From Singulisphaera sp. GP187 (GTDB lineage Bacteria; Planctomycetota; Planctomycetia; Isosphaerales; Isosphaeraceae): a stretch of 64,000 nucleotides of DNA. Below, in pieces: positions 18,065 through 26,482 of this stretch. The number at the start of each line of letters is the position of its first letter. Position 1 is the stretch's first letter. The notes beneath the pieces are model-generated. The model was not told the origin of the DNA, ran no database searches, and saw only the letters and a list, made by a program, of their open reading frames with translations. The translations under genes and the position numbers were made by a program. The stretch spans positions 4,627,501 to 4,691,500 of the forward strand of contig NZ_FSRB01000001.1 in assembly GCF_900129635.1 (NCBI RefSeq), given 5' to 3'.

Positions 18065-19465
18065 TCACCGGCCGCTCGGCTTCAGAGCCTTGAGAATCTG
18101 ATCGAGTTTCTGCTCGACGCGCTCGATCCGACGATCGAGCGACGAGGTGCCGGCGCCTTGGGAGCGTGCAAGGTATTCTTTCAGACGCTCGGGATCGCTC
18201 TTGGCACGATTCGCCTGAACCAAGGGTAGCTCGGCCTCACGGGCCTCGGCTGTAGCGATCAGGCATTGGGCCAAGGCAACATCAACCCCAGCTTCCGCTC
18301 TCGCCACTTCTTCCTTAGAAACCATCCCCGGGTTCCTTTCATTAAGGCGGGCGTTGGTCGCCACGTGCGCGAGCGCCAACTTGCGTTGGCCCTCCGCCTT
18401 TGCGACTTCCCCCCTCTGCTTCGCCAGTTGCGCCTCCAGGAGGTCGATCTCGTTGCGAAGTTGCTCCGCCAGTTCCGCGTCGGGTCGAGTGGTTGCTGGG
18501 GGCTGTCCCTCGCGGGACGATCCCTTCGGCGTTTCGCTCGTTCCTGTTTTGGCATGGACGTCATTCGAGGGGGTTCCCGACGACTGGAGAGCGTGGACCA
18601 CCGTCCCTCCCGCAACGAGGGTGGTGGTAAGCAAGGCGACCGCGATGACTTTCCACTGAGTGGCGACCATGGACTTCAACGCTCCTTCGGCGAGTGAGGC
18701 GACCGACACCGAGACCACCTCGGCGAACGTTGCCGGGTTCATCGCGACGTGAGTGGCCGACTGGATGGTGAGTCGAGCGAGTTGCGCCGGCAGTGGCGCG
18801 GCGATGGCCTCGGCCGCGAGCGACGCAGCCACCAAGCCGGCCGAGGGAGCCAGCCCACGGCGGATCAATCGCGCCCGGAGTTGGTCCCGGCCTCGCGCCA
18901 GGCGGCTGCCAACGGTCCCGACGGCGCAACCAAGCTGACGGGCCGCATCTTCGTGCCGCAGACCGTTGAGGTCGCAGAGCACCACCGCCGCCCGATACCG
19001 CTCTGGCAACTGGCCGATCTCCTCGTCCAGCCGCGCGAGCCATTCGGTCCGTTCCAGGGCGGGGGATGCCTCAGGAGCCGTCAACGTCTCAACACCCTGG
19101 ACCTCACGTGCCGAACGCCGGGCCGTGGCCCGTTTTGCCCGCAGCGCGATCCGACGGCTCACGCCGTACAGCCAGCGTCCCAGCGAGTCATCGACCCGGA
19201 TCACGGCGGCCCGGCGCACCAGGACGAGGAAGGTGGCCTGAAACGCATCGGCGGCGGCGTGCGGGTCGTTCAAAACCCGATTGCAGACCCCCCAGACCAT
19301 CGGTCCGTGTCGCTCCACCAGGATCGCGAACGCCGACTCAGCCCCTCCCTCTTGACGGGAAACGAATCGCTCCACCAGTTCTCCGTCAGTCAGCCCACCG
19401 ACGGCCCCGACCCGGAACAGGGTATGGACATCACGACCGGCGGCCAATGCGTTTCGGTTCGCCAT
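18065..19465 (-). CDS. ECF sigma factor with membrane segment and coiled-coil tail
   Basis: The N-terminal ~190 residues are an ECF sigma-70: FAILVERHGPMVWGVCNRVL and DAFQATFLVLVRRA (region 2), and LPERYRAAVVLCDLNGLRHEDAARQLGCAVGTVGSRLARGRDQLRARL (region 4). The tail has an alanine-rich segment, one membrane helix (VIAVALLTTTLVAGGTVV, ~residue 265), and a long coiled coil ending in LDRRIERVEQKLDQILKAL. Planctomycetes have many such ECF proteins with C-terminal extensions; membrane tethering may act in place of an anti-sigma factor. ATG 19465 is used because GGAG precedes it; the frame extends to 19726 but that part is not protein-like. It yields 466 residues. No anti-sigma gene is adjacent. 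Confidence 0.85.
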   Translation of the reverse strand: MANRNALAAGRDVHTLFRVGAVGGLTDGELVERFVSRQEGGAESAFAILVERHGPMVWGVCNRVLNDPHAAADAFQATFLVLVRRAAVIRVDDSLGRWLYGVSRRIALRAKRATARRSAREVQGVETLTAPEASPALERTEWLARLDEEIGQLPERYRAAVVLCDLNGLRHEDAARQLGCAVGTVGSRLARGRDQLRARLIRRGLAPSAGLVAASLAAEAIAAPLPAQLARLTIQSATHVAMNPATFAEVVSVSVASLAEGALKSMVATQWKVIAVALLTTTLVAGGTVVHALQSSGTPSNDVHAKTGTSETPKGSSREGQPPATTRPDAELAEQLRNEIDLLEAQLAKQRGEVAKAEGQRKLALAHVATNARLNERNPGMVSKEEVARAEAGVDVALAQCLIATAEAREAELPLVQANRAKSDPERLKEYLARSQGAGTSSLDRRIERVEQKLDQILKALKPSGR

Positions 19466-19743
19466 TTGATCTCCGGCCCTCGGGTGTGATGTGGCTCCAT
19501 CCTCACCATGCACCGAGCCCGAGGATCTTTCCAACTTTTTGCCAAAATTCATGGTGTCCGACAGCCTTGGCCAATCCCGATGGCCATCGTGTTCACACTT
19601 TCGAGCGCCGCAGTCGCGCCATTTCCATCGAGGATCATACGCATCATCGGGTTGACGATCGGCCAAGGGCGCGTAGCATGAAAGCTCGGCCAAGGGTGAC
19701 GCCGGCCGAACCGGGCCGGGGAGCACGGGAGAAATTCCAGCCC

Positions 19744-20358
19744 ATGTCGATTGATGTCAGCGTGCGACTCTTCTTCCCCATCGCCTCCGCGCCTGCCGCG
19801 CTGAGAGCCCTGGCGAAGATCCTTCATTCGGACACGGGAAAAGCGATTGTGATCGCCCTTCCCGATGGCGGTGAGTTCGCACTCCCGATCGACGCCGAGT
19901 TCGGAGAAAACCGAGGCGAGCCCCGGTTATTCGAAGTCGGCACCCCGATCCTCGGGGGCTTCGACTCGTGTGTGACGGCGGTGGTCAGAAAGAAGAAAAA
20001 ACTACCGCGCAAGTCGAAACCGCACATCAACGCGTGGGGCGATATCGAGTATTTCAAAGTCGTCAAGCAACGGGTGGCATATCCCGTCTCATTCTATCTC
20101 GACCGAGATCAAAACCATTTCGCTATTTCTTTTCACAATATCACCAGCGCAGACGTTTCGGAGTTTTACTCCAAGCCCTTCCGCTCGCGTCTTGCGTATC
20201 TCTACTCCGAAGGAAATGGTGTGGCCGGCGTTTACGAATTGATGGAACAATGGCAGTCGTTCGCCGATCCGCACCTCTCCATCACGCTACCGGAAGGCTT
20301 TGATGAGGACGCGCAGGGGATTGACGCCTTGGTCGAAGTCCTGACGAAGATCCTCTGA
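19744..20358 (+). CDS. Hypothetical protein, 204 aa
   Basis: I do not recognise this protein. It starts MSIDVSVRLFFPIASAPAAL and is a soluble mixed alpha/beta sequence with no signal peptide or membrane helix. Features are a basic stretch VVRKKKKLPRKSK near residue 85, aromatic strands (IEYFKVVKQRVAYPVSFYLDRD) and an acidic C-terminus LPEGFDEDAQGIDALVEVLTKIL. ATG 19744 is the first Met in the conserved-looking part; the ribosome binding site is weak. It is divergent from the ECF sigma gene and convergent with the kinase gene, with no operon partner. Its AT content is higher than its neighbours around 20060-20200, which hints at acquisition. Confidence 0.65.
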   Translation: MSIDVSVRLFFPIASAPAALRALAKILHSDTGKAIVIALPDGGEFALPIDAEFGENRGEPRLFEVGTPILGGFDSCVTAVVRKKKKLPRKSKPHINAWGDIEYFKVVKQRVAYPVSFYLDRDQNHFAISFHNITSADVSEFYSKPFRSRLAYLYSEGNGVAGVYELMEQWQSFADPHLSITLPEGFDEDAQGIDALVEVLTKIL

Positions 20359-20468
20359 CAACCTGCCTCAAGCCGACTTCATCGCAACGCAGAATCACAT
20401 CATAATCACTTTCGCATTGATCGTTCCCGCCAGCCCCCGAGCAATCGCTTCGCGAGCCGATCGCAGAC

Positions 20469-22364
20469 TCAAGACACGCGCGTCGATAACGCCGCTTCCT
20501 CCGCACCGCGCCACCAGCGGGCGGCCTCTGCCTGCCCCCACTGCCCTGCGCAACCGCAATCGCCCAGCGCCCGCTCCAGGCTCTCGGCGTCCGGGAACCG
20601 GTCGGCCGGGTCTTTGGCCAAGCACCGCAGCACGACGCGATCGACGTCTTCAGGAATACCGGCGCAAACCTGTGCGGGGGGAATCACGGGGTCGCGGGCG
20701 TGCGCGATGATCACTCCGATCTCGTCCGGCTCGTCGAACGGCGGCCGACCGGTCAGCAGAAAGTAGGCCACCGCGCCTAGCGAGTAGATGTCCGTCCGCT
20801 CATCGAGCTCCTGACCTCCTCGCGCCTGCTCGGGCGACATGAACAGCGGCGTCCCGAGGATCTGCCCCTCCCGGCTCAGTTGGGAGCTGCGGGGGGTCGC
20901 CGCCACCGCCGGCCGGACGAGACCGAAGTCGAGCAGCTTGGCCACGTCGTCCATCCCCCCGCGGCGGGCGGCGATGATGTTCGACGGCTTGACGTCGCGA
21001 TGAATCAGGCCGACCCCATGCGCCTCGCGGAGCGCCAGGCAGACCTGCCGCAACAGGTAGACGGCCCGTTCGGGCGGGAGCGGGCCATGCCTTTCGACCA
21101 GTTCCGCCAGGCCCAGACCCGGCAAGTATTCCATGACATAGTAATAAGTCCCGTCTTCGGTCCTGCCATAGTCGAAGACTTCCACCGTGTTCGGATGCGA
21201 GAGCGTGGCGGTGAGCTGAACCTCGCGTTCGAACCGCGCCAGGGCGCGGGGATCGGCCACATCTTCGGGCCGGATCAACTTGACGGCGCAAGGGCGTTTG
21301 AGGAGTTGATGCTCGGCAAGGTAGACCTCGCCCATGCCGCCAGAGCCGATCCGCCGCCGCAGGCGATACTGGCCGAGCTGTCGCGCCTCGGCCACCTGTC
21401 GGCGCAGTTGGGAAATCGTGCGGGCCCCGAACGCGGAGCCCACGGCCAGGATCAAGAGAATCATCGCATCGAAGCTGAAGAGCCAGATCCGGTGGGTCGT
21501 ACTCCTCCGCCACCCTTCCCAGAGCCAGCCCATCGTCACCGGGTACTGCGCGGCGAGGATGAAGAGGATCGCGAACGGCAGCAGTGCCAGCGGCCCCACC
21601 ACCAGCGAGGTCCGCCGCCAGCTCTTGGGGACGTACAGCCCGTAAGTCAGAATGAGGATGGAAGTGAGGAGGACGATGTTTTTCATCGTGAGCTGGGCCA
21701 TCATCCGGTCGTTGCGCAGCGAGAACACCAGCATCAGCCGGTACTGGACGATGGCGAGACGCCCCGCGAGCATCCCGATCATGCCCAGTTCCAAGGTCTT
21801 CAGGCAGGCGAGCGAAAGCGGTTGCCGGCTCGAGAGCAGGGCGATGATGCCCCCAAGGATCACGATCACCATGACATCCAGATAATAAAGCGTGGAATCA
21901 TGATCGCCCACGCTGACGGTACTTCTCCAAAGGGTCGCCATCCCGACGAGGAGGATGTAGATGATCGGTAATTCGCGCAAGCGGGCGCGCACCACCGATC
22001 GCGGCTCGGAGATCGGGGGCGGCGCCGAGCCCACGACGATGGCCGCCTTGGGGGTGAAGCCGCCGGTGTCCTCCGCCAACGCGGCCTTCACACGATCGAG
22101 GTGATGGGATTCCCACGGAGGAAGCCGGTCGTCATGAGGGGACCAGCTCGCCGTCCGTTCAAGCGACCGGGGCGCGAATTCGGGGGGCGGCAGGAACACG
22201 TGTTGACCCGCCCGTTCGTCCTGGGCGAGGAGGCGACCGACCTCGGCCCGCAGATCCTCGTCTTGGCCGCAGGCCTGCCGGAGCCAGGCGTCCCGCTCGG
22301 GCGGGGCGTGTTGGAGCGAGGCGTCGAAAAGGTCCCCAATCTGACGCCAGCGGTCCGGTGTCAT
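20469..22364 (-). CDS. Membrane Ser/Thr protein kinase with N-terminal TM block
   Basis: The N-terminal ~130 residues are cytoplasmic-type sequence (MTPDRWRQIGDLFDASLQHA, a frequent opening of such kinases). About six membrane helices follow (~residues 140-310), then a complete Hanks-type kinase: IGSGGMGEVYLAEH (P-loop), CAVKLI (Lys), LIHRDVKPSN (catalytic loop), LLDFGLVR (Mg) and MSPEQARGG. With the kinase at the C-terminus, the membrane block could be the sensor. Start ATG 22364 follows a GGGAGGGGGAGG tract and overlaps the sigma-gene stop as ATGA, so translation of the two is coupled; the kinase probably acts in the same signalling circuit. Length is 631 residues. Confidence 0.9.
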   Translation of the reverse strand: MTPDRWRQIGDLFDASLQHAPPERDAWLRQACGQDEDLRAEVGRLLAQDERAGQHVFLPPPEFAPRSLERTASWSPHDDRLPPWESHHLDRVKAALAEDTGGFTPKAAIVVGSAPPPISEPRSVVRARLRELPIIYILLVGMATLWRSTVSVGDHDSTLYYLDVMVIVILGGIIALLSSRQPLSLACLKTLELGMIGMLAGRLAIVQYRLMLVFSLRNDRMMAQLTMKNIVLLTSILILTYGLYVPKSWRRTSLVVGPLALLPFAILFILAAQYPVTMGWLWEGWRRSTTHRIWLFSFDAMILLILAVGSAFGARTISQLRRQVAEARQLGQYRLRRRIGSGGMGEVYLAEHQLLKRPCAVKLIRPEDVADPRALARFEREVQLTATLSHPNTVEVFDYGRTEDGTYYYVMEYLPGLGLAELVERHGPLPPERAVYLLRQVCLALREAHGVGLIHRDVKPSNIIAARRGGMDDVAKLLDFGLVRPAVAATPRSSQLSREGQILGTPLFMSPEQARGGQELDERTDIYSLGAVAYFLLTGRPPFDEPDEIGVIIAHARDPVIPPAQVCAGIPEDVDRVVLRCLAKDPADRFPDAESLERALGDCGCAGQWGQAEAARWWRGAEEAALSTRVS

Positions 22365-22942
22365 CCTGCCTCCCCCTCCCGAAGTTGGCCGACGAGCCAG
22401 GCCCGCGCGAGCCGCCAATCCCGTTCGACGGTGACCACCGAGACCCCAAGCGCCTCGGCGACCTCAGGCACGGTGAGCCCGCCAAAGTATCTCAGAGTCA
22501 TGACCTGGCTCTGACGTTCGTTCCGCTCGGCCAACCGGTCAAGAGCCTCATGGACCGCGACGACATCCAATCCCTGGTCCGTAAAGTAATCCACCACCTG
22601 GTCCAGCGGCATCCGCTGCCAGTCCCCGCCCCGACGGTCGGCACCTCTCCGCCGCGCATGGTCGATCAGCACCTCGCGCATCGCCCGTGCGGCCGACGCG
22701 AACAGATAGTTCCGATCGACGGCCTTATCGAAGACCGCGTCACCCAGCAACCGCATCACGGCCTCGTGGACGACGGCGGTGGGGGGAAGGGTATGGTCGA
22801 TCCGCTCCCGGCGCATCAGGTGCGAGGCCACGTGGCGGAGCTCGTCATAGACGAGCGCGAGAACTTCGCCCCTGGCGTGCTCGTCCCCGGCCCGAGCACG
22901 CCCGAGGATCAGCGTCAATGCACACGGTAACTCAGCCTCCAT
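22361..22942 (-). CDS. ECF-like sigma factor (TIGR02999 type)
   Basis: The 193-residue sigma factor shows LTLILGRARAGDEHA, ELRHVASHLMRRER, TLPPTAVVHEAVMRLL and the C-terminal helix-turn-helix LRYFGGLTVPEVAEALGVSVVTVERDW, the hallmark of the ECF_like TIGR02999 group common in planctomycetes. ATG 22942 is used because it follows AGGGGAGGGGG directly; the upstream frame to 23089 is not conserved-looking. The stop overlaps the kinase start (ATGA), making a two-gene signalling operon in which the kinase may gate the sigma factor. Confidence 0.9.
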   Translation of the reverse strand: MEAELPCALTLILGRARAGDEHARGEVLALVYDELRHVASHLMRRERIDHTLPPTAVVHEAVMRLLGDAVFDKAVDRNYLFASAARAMREVLIDHARRRGADRRGGDWQRMPLDQVVDYFTDQGLDVVAVHEALDRLAERNERQSQVMTLRYFGGLTVPEVAEALGVSVVTVERDWRLARAWLVGQLREGEAG

Positions 22943-23140
22943 TCCCCCTCCCCTCGAAAAAAAACAATGAAGGGTTCCCTCGACATTATTCGCAGGCCTC
23001 CTCAGGGGGCAAGGAGCGAACGCCCCAGGAACCTGCCCGGAGTCGGGCGAGCGGCCCGCCCAACGCGAGCCCTTTTCTCTTTGATGCACTCAACTCAGGT
23101 TGCCGACCCCGCAAGGGCGGCCGCGGAAGGATGCGAGACG

Positions 23141-23392
23141 ATGCTCACACTCGTGCTTTGGTCTCTCGGGATGGCACTCATGCCTCTGGCTCTGGGGCTC
23201 GTCTGGGCGTTCCTCGCTGGCGTCGGACGCTTGATGGGCTTCGGAACTTCGCATCCGTTCGATGAGTTCACCGAATTCGAGCGAAGGCGGGATCTTTGCT
23301 CGTTAAACTCTGACCTCTTATCGCGTTCCGTCTCGATCGCCGGCCGGATTTCTCCGTCGGGAGGCAAACCACTCTCCGCCTCTCGCCACTAA
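23141..23392 (+). CDS. Possible small membrane protein, 83 aa
   Basis: The frame starts MLTLVLWSLGMALMPLALGL, a strongly hydrophobic helix followed by a second short hydrophobic part, then a charged tail (DEFTEFERRRDL). AAGGA lies ~10 nt before ATG 23141. The 22943-23140 gap with the sigma gene would hold divergent promoters. No family was recognised, and the C-terminal half looks low in conservation, so this could be chance. Confidence 0.4.
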   Translation: MLTLVLWSLGMALMPLALGLVWAFLAGVGRLMGFGTSHPFDEFTEFERRRDLCSLNSDLLSRSVSIAGRISPSGGKPLSASRH

Positions 23393-23479
23393 CGGAGCTT
23401 CCGGGAACGAACCTCTGGACTCGACCTCGGGGAAGCCGGAGACTCGATCACCCACTTTTCTCGAAGAGGAGATTCCCGG

Positions 23480-24667
23480 ATGTCCGACTTCCAGCGTAGG
23501 GATTTTCTGGCAGGGGCGGCCGCGTTCGCGGCCGCCACAACTGCGGCCCTGGTCGGGACCAAGCGGGCGGAGGCAGGCGACCCAAGCTTCATGAACAATG
23601 TCCCCGACCCCCTGCTCGCCGAAGACGAACTGCCGACCTTTAAGTTCGCCCTGGAGAAATCGACGGGGAAGGTGATCGGCAACAGCTCCGGCAAGGAAGC
23701 CACCGTCAAGCAGTTGCCGATCTCCAAGGGAATCGCGGGAGTCTCCATGCGGCTCGAACCGGGGGCCATGCGGGAACTGCACTGGCACGCCACCGCGGCC
23801 GAGTGGGCGTTCGTGATCGAGGGGCGGGTCCGAACCACCGTCATCGACCCGCAGGGGAACGCCGAGACCAACGATTTCGGCCCGGGGGATGTGTGGTACT
23901 TCCCGCGCGGGCATGGTCACATGCTCGAATGCCTGGGGAACCAATCCACGCACTTCATCTTGATCTTCGACAACGGCTATTTCTCGGAATTCGGCACCTT
24001 CAGCATCACCGACTGGATCGGTCACACCCCGAAGCCGCTCCTGGCCAAAAACTTCGGCTTGCCCGAGTCGGCCTTCGACGGGTTCCCCAAGGAGGAAGTC
24101 TATTTCGCCCGCGGCGCCGTGCCGCCGGAAGAGCCGGCCCCCCCGCTCCACGGCCGCAAGCTACCGCCGCTGACGCACAAGTATGAGCTCCTCGCACAAA
24201 TCCCCCACGGCATCTTCAAAGGGGGCCGCGAGTGGCGGGTCGATTCCAGCCGGTTCCCGATCTCGAAGACGGTCACGGGCGTCATCCTCGACCTCGATCC
24301 AGGGGCGCTGCGCGAACTCCACTGGCACCCGACCGCAGACGAGTGGCAGTACATCATTGAAGGCAAGGTCAGCGTCACGCTCTTCGGCTCAGACGGCCGA
24401 TACCGGACCGAGATCCTCGAGAAAGGGGACGTCGGCTACATCCCGCAAGGGTACGGGCACTCGATCGAGAACGTCGGCGACACGCCGTCCCGCGCCCTGC
24501 TCGGGTTCAATACCGGCGTTTACGAGACGATCGACCTGTCGATGTGGATCGCCGGGAACCCGGTCGACGTGCTGGCCACTAACTTCAGCAAGCCGGCCTC
24601 CCTGTTCGAGAAGTTCCCCCACAGCGACGTGTTCATCGCCGACAAAGACGGACCCGAAAAACCGTGA
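23480..24667 (+). CDS. oxdC: Oxalate-decarboxylase-like bicupin, Tat-exported
   Basis: The 395-residue protein has a twin-arginine leader (RRDFLAGAAAF) and two cupins. Metal ligands are H101, H103, E108, H147 in the first and H281, H283, E288, H327 in the second, each in ELHWHxTAxEW context as in OxdC (Mn-dependent cleavage of oxalate to formate and CO2). FSEFGTFSITDW (168-179) aligns with the OxdC lid segment FSENSTFQLTDW: the catalytic Glu (E170) is kept but the Asn-Ser after it is Phe-Gly. A good site, GAGGAGATTCCCGG, precedes ATG 23480. A 12-bp-stem hairpin follows the gene, before the RND adaptor. The name is by family; oxalate as substrate is not proven. Confidence 0.82.
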   Translation: MSDFQRRDFLAGAAAFAAATTAALVGTKRAEAGDPSFMNNVPDPLLAEDELPTFKFALEKSTGKVIGNSSGKEATVKQLPISKGIAGVSMRLEPGAMRELHWHATAAEWAFVIEGRVRTTVIDPQGNAETNDFGPGDVWYFPRGHGHMLECLGNQSTHFILIFDNGYFSEFGTFSITDWIGHTPKPLLAKNFGLPESAFDGFPKEEVYFARGAVPPEEPAPPLHGRKLPPLTHKYELLAQIPHGIFKGGREWRVDSSRFPISKTVTGVILDLDPGALRELHWHPTADEWQYIIEGKVSVTLFGSDGRYRTEILEKGDVGYIPQGYGHSIENVGDTPSRALLGFNTGVYETIDLSMWIAGNPVDVLATNFSKPASLFEKFPHSDVFIADKDGPEKP

Positions 24668-24768
24668 TCGCAACCGCCTCGCCCCAACGACCAGAGTGAC
24701 GGAAAGAAGGAGTCAGATCCGCCCAATCCAGCAACCAAACACAACCACATCAGTATTTTCTGGATTAT

Positions 24769-24803
24769 CCTGGGACCGCGCGCGCCCCGCCCGCGGTCCC
24801 AGG
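24769..24803. terminator. GC-rich hairpin between oxdC-like gene and RND adaptor
   Basis: CCTGGGACCGCG (24769-24780) pairs with CGCGGTCCCAGG (24792-24803), a perfect 12-bp stem with an 11-nt loop. It ends 2 nt before ATG 24806, which makes that ATG an unlikely start. It may terminate oxdC transcription or attenuate the pump operon. Confidence 0.55.
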
Positions 24804-24880
24804 GAATGAAAAATGCACTCTTTTCCAGATCGGCAACAGGGAAGACTCGGACCCGTGCCTCAGGGAAGGAGAGACAAGCC

Positions 24881-26113
24881 TTGATCGACCGTCGCGCGCT
24901 CGTCCTTGGGGTCACCGGCCTGTGGTTGGCGGTGGTGGCGGGCTGCCAACACCAGCCGACCGCGGTTGCTCCCCCCCAGCCACCCGTCATCCCGATCAGC
25001 CAGCCGATCGAACGCGAGGTCACGGAGTACGCGGATTTCACCGGCCAGACCGACGCGGTTCAAGCTGTGGACATCCGCCCACGGGTGACCGGCTACCTGG
25101 TCGAAATGCCGTTCAAGGAAGGGGCGGACGTCAAGACGGGGGACACCCTGTTCGTGATCGATCCGCGCCCCTACAAGGCCCAGCTCGATCAGGCGGAGGG
25201 CCAGGTCAACCTTTACCGCGCCCAGCTCAAACTGGCCAAGATCGTGTTTGCGCGAGACCAGGCGATCAACGTCAGGGTGCCCAACTCGATCAGCCAGGAG
25301 CATCTCGAACAAGACCTCGCGGCGGTAGAAGAGGCCGATGCCCGGGTCAAGGCGTTCGAGAAAAACATGGAAGCCTATAAACTCAATCATGACTTCACGA
25401 AAGTCACCTCGCCGATCGACGGCCACGTCAGCCGCTACTACCTGACGCTCGGCAACCTGGTCAACCAGGACCAGACGCTGCTGACCACGGTCGTCTCCCA
25501 AGACCCGATGTATGCCTACTTTGACGTGGATGAGCCAACCCTGTTGCGGCTCCGGAGGGCGATCAACCAGGGGAAGCTCAACCCGCCCCAGCCCGGCGTG
25601 GACCTGCCGGTCCTCATGGGTCTGCAGGGCGAGGACGGTTTTCCGCATCAAGGGGTGATCAATTTCGTCAACAACCAGGTCAACCCGACCACCGGGAGCA
25701 TCTCGGTGCGCGGGGTTTTCCCGAATCCGATGCCCCACGGCGGCATCCGGCTGTTGTCGCCCGGCATGTTCGTACGGATCCGCCTGCCGATCGGAAAACC
25801 GCATCCGGCGTTATTGATCATCGACCGGGCGATTGCCTCGGACCAAGGGCTGAAGTACGTCTACGTGGTCGACACCAAGAACGAGATCCAGTACCGCCGC
25901 GTCACCACGGGCCCACTCCAACCTGACGGCCTCCGCGTGATCGTCGACGGCCTCCAACGAAACGAGTGGGTGGTTGTCGGTGGCTTGCAACAAGTCAGCC
26001 CCCGACTCCGGATCCAGCCGGAGCGGATCCCCATGCCATTGCTCGGCCAGCCGACCGAAGAGAAGACGCCGGCGACCAAACCAAATCCCCAAAAAAGCAC
26101 CGACCCGCCATAG
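24881..26113 (+). CDS. RND efflux periplasmic adaptor lipoprotein
   Basis: This membrane-fusion protein would link the RND pumps to the outer membrane. Starting at TTG 24881, preceded by AAGGAGAG with ~8-nt spacing, gives MIDRRALVLG... with a clean lipobox VAGC at residues 19-22 and 410 residues in all. The upstream ATG 24806 abuts a hairpin and adds 25 hydrophilic residues that would spoil the signal. The barrel-sandwich half-motifs RPRVTGYLVEMPFKEGADVKTGDTLFVIDPRPYKAQLD and FTKVTSPIDGHVSRYYLTLGNLV flank an alpha-hairpin with Gln/Ala heptads, as in AcrA/MexA. The pump genes start 369 bp downstream, past a 168-bp repeat. Confidence 0.9.
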   Translation: MIDRRALVLGVTGLWLAVVAGCQHQPTAVAPPQPPVIPISQPIEREVTEYADFTGQTDAVQAVDIRPRVTGYLVEMPFKEGADVKTGDTLFVIDPRPYKAQLDQAEGQVNLYRAQLKLAKIVFARDQAINVRVPNSISQEHLEQDLAAVEEADARVKAFEKNMEAYKLNHDFTKVTSPIDGHVSRYYLTLGNLVNQDQTLLTTVVSQDPMYAYFDVDEPTLLRLRRAINQGKLNPPQPGVDLPVLMGLQGEDGFPHQGVINFVNNQVNPTTGSISVRGVFPNPMPHGGIRLLSPGMFVRIRLPIGKPHPALLIIDRAIASDQGLKYVYVVDTKNEIQYRRVTTGPLQPDGLRVIVDGLQRNEWVVVGGLQQVSPRLRIQPERIPMPLLGQPTEEKTPATKPNPQKSTDPP

Positions 26114-26482
26114 AGCGCGGAATCCCCCTCGTTCCCGCGGGGGACCGTAGGAACGCGTCCCGAGAGGCTTCTTGAACAGGTGGACATGGTCTTCCATAAC
26201 ATTGAATTATGCGCAATTCCCGGGTGCCACGGGTTGTACTCAACCCGTGAGCCAAAAACCTGGGCAATCGCTCACGGGTTGAGTACAACCCGTGGCACCC
26301 AACGGCCTTTGCATCCCCGCGGTCACCCATCAGAAAATCAAAGAAAACCGAGACCAACGGCTTAGCCCTGGATCGGGTCGTTGAAAAAAAGCGGGAGAGC
26401 ACGCCCTCCGCTTACCTGAGAATGGGAGTTTCGCTCGCCTCAGAAGTTTGGAGATCGTTCTCACAAAGGGGGTTCCTCATCG
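26114..26482. other. Gap within the RND locus holding two repeats
   Basis: No gene is seen. The start (26125-26156) carries a CTCGTTCCCGCGGGGGACCG palindrome of the family also found at 11836 and 15231. Positions 26201-26368 are the first copy of a 168-bp direct repeat. A possible site AAGGGGG lies ~11 nt before the pump ATG 26483. Confidence 0.6.
26201..26368 (+). repeat. 168-bp direct repeat, copy 1, with nested palindromes
   Basis: This copy has the same orientation and length as 33654-33821, with scattered substitutions. Inside, 26222-26252 and 26270-26300 are perfect 31-bp inverted arms, and each arm is itself a hairpin (CACGGGTT...AACCCGTG). The right part (CATCCCCGCGGTC.C.CATCAGAAAATCAA) carries no palindrome. 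Confidence 0.85.

Noticed and set aside
24806..24880. ATG start 25 codons upstream for the RND adaptor
   Set aside because: It abuts a 12-bp hairpin stem and places hydrophilic residues before the lipoprotein signal; TTG 24881 has a better ribosome site.
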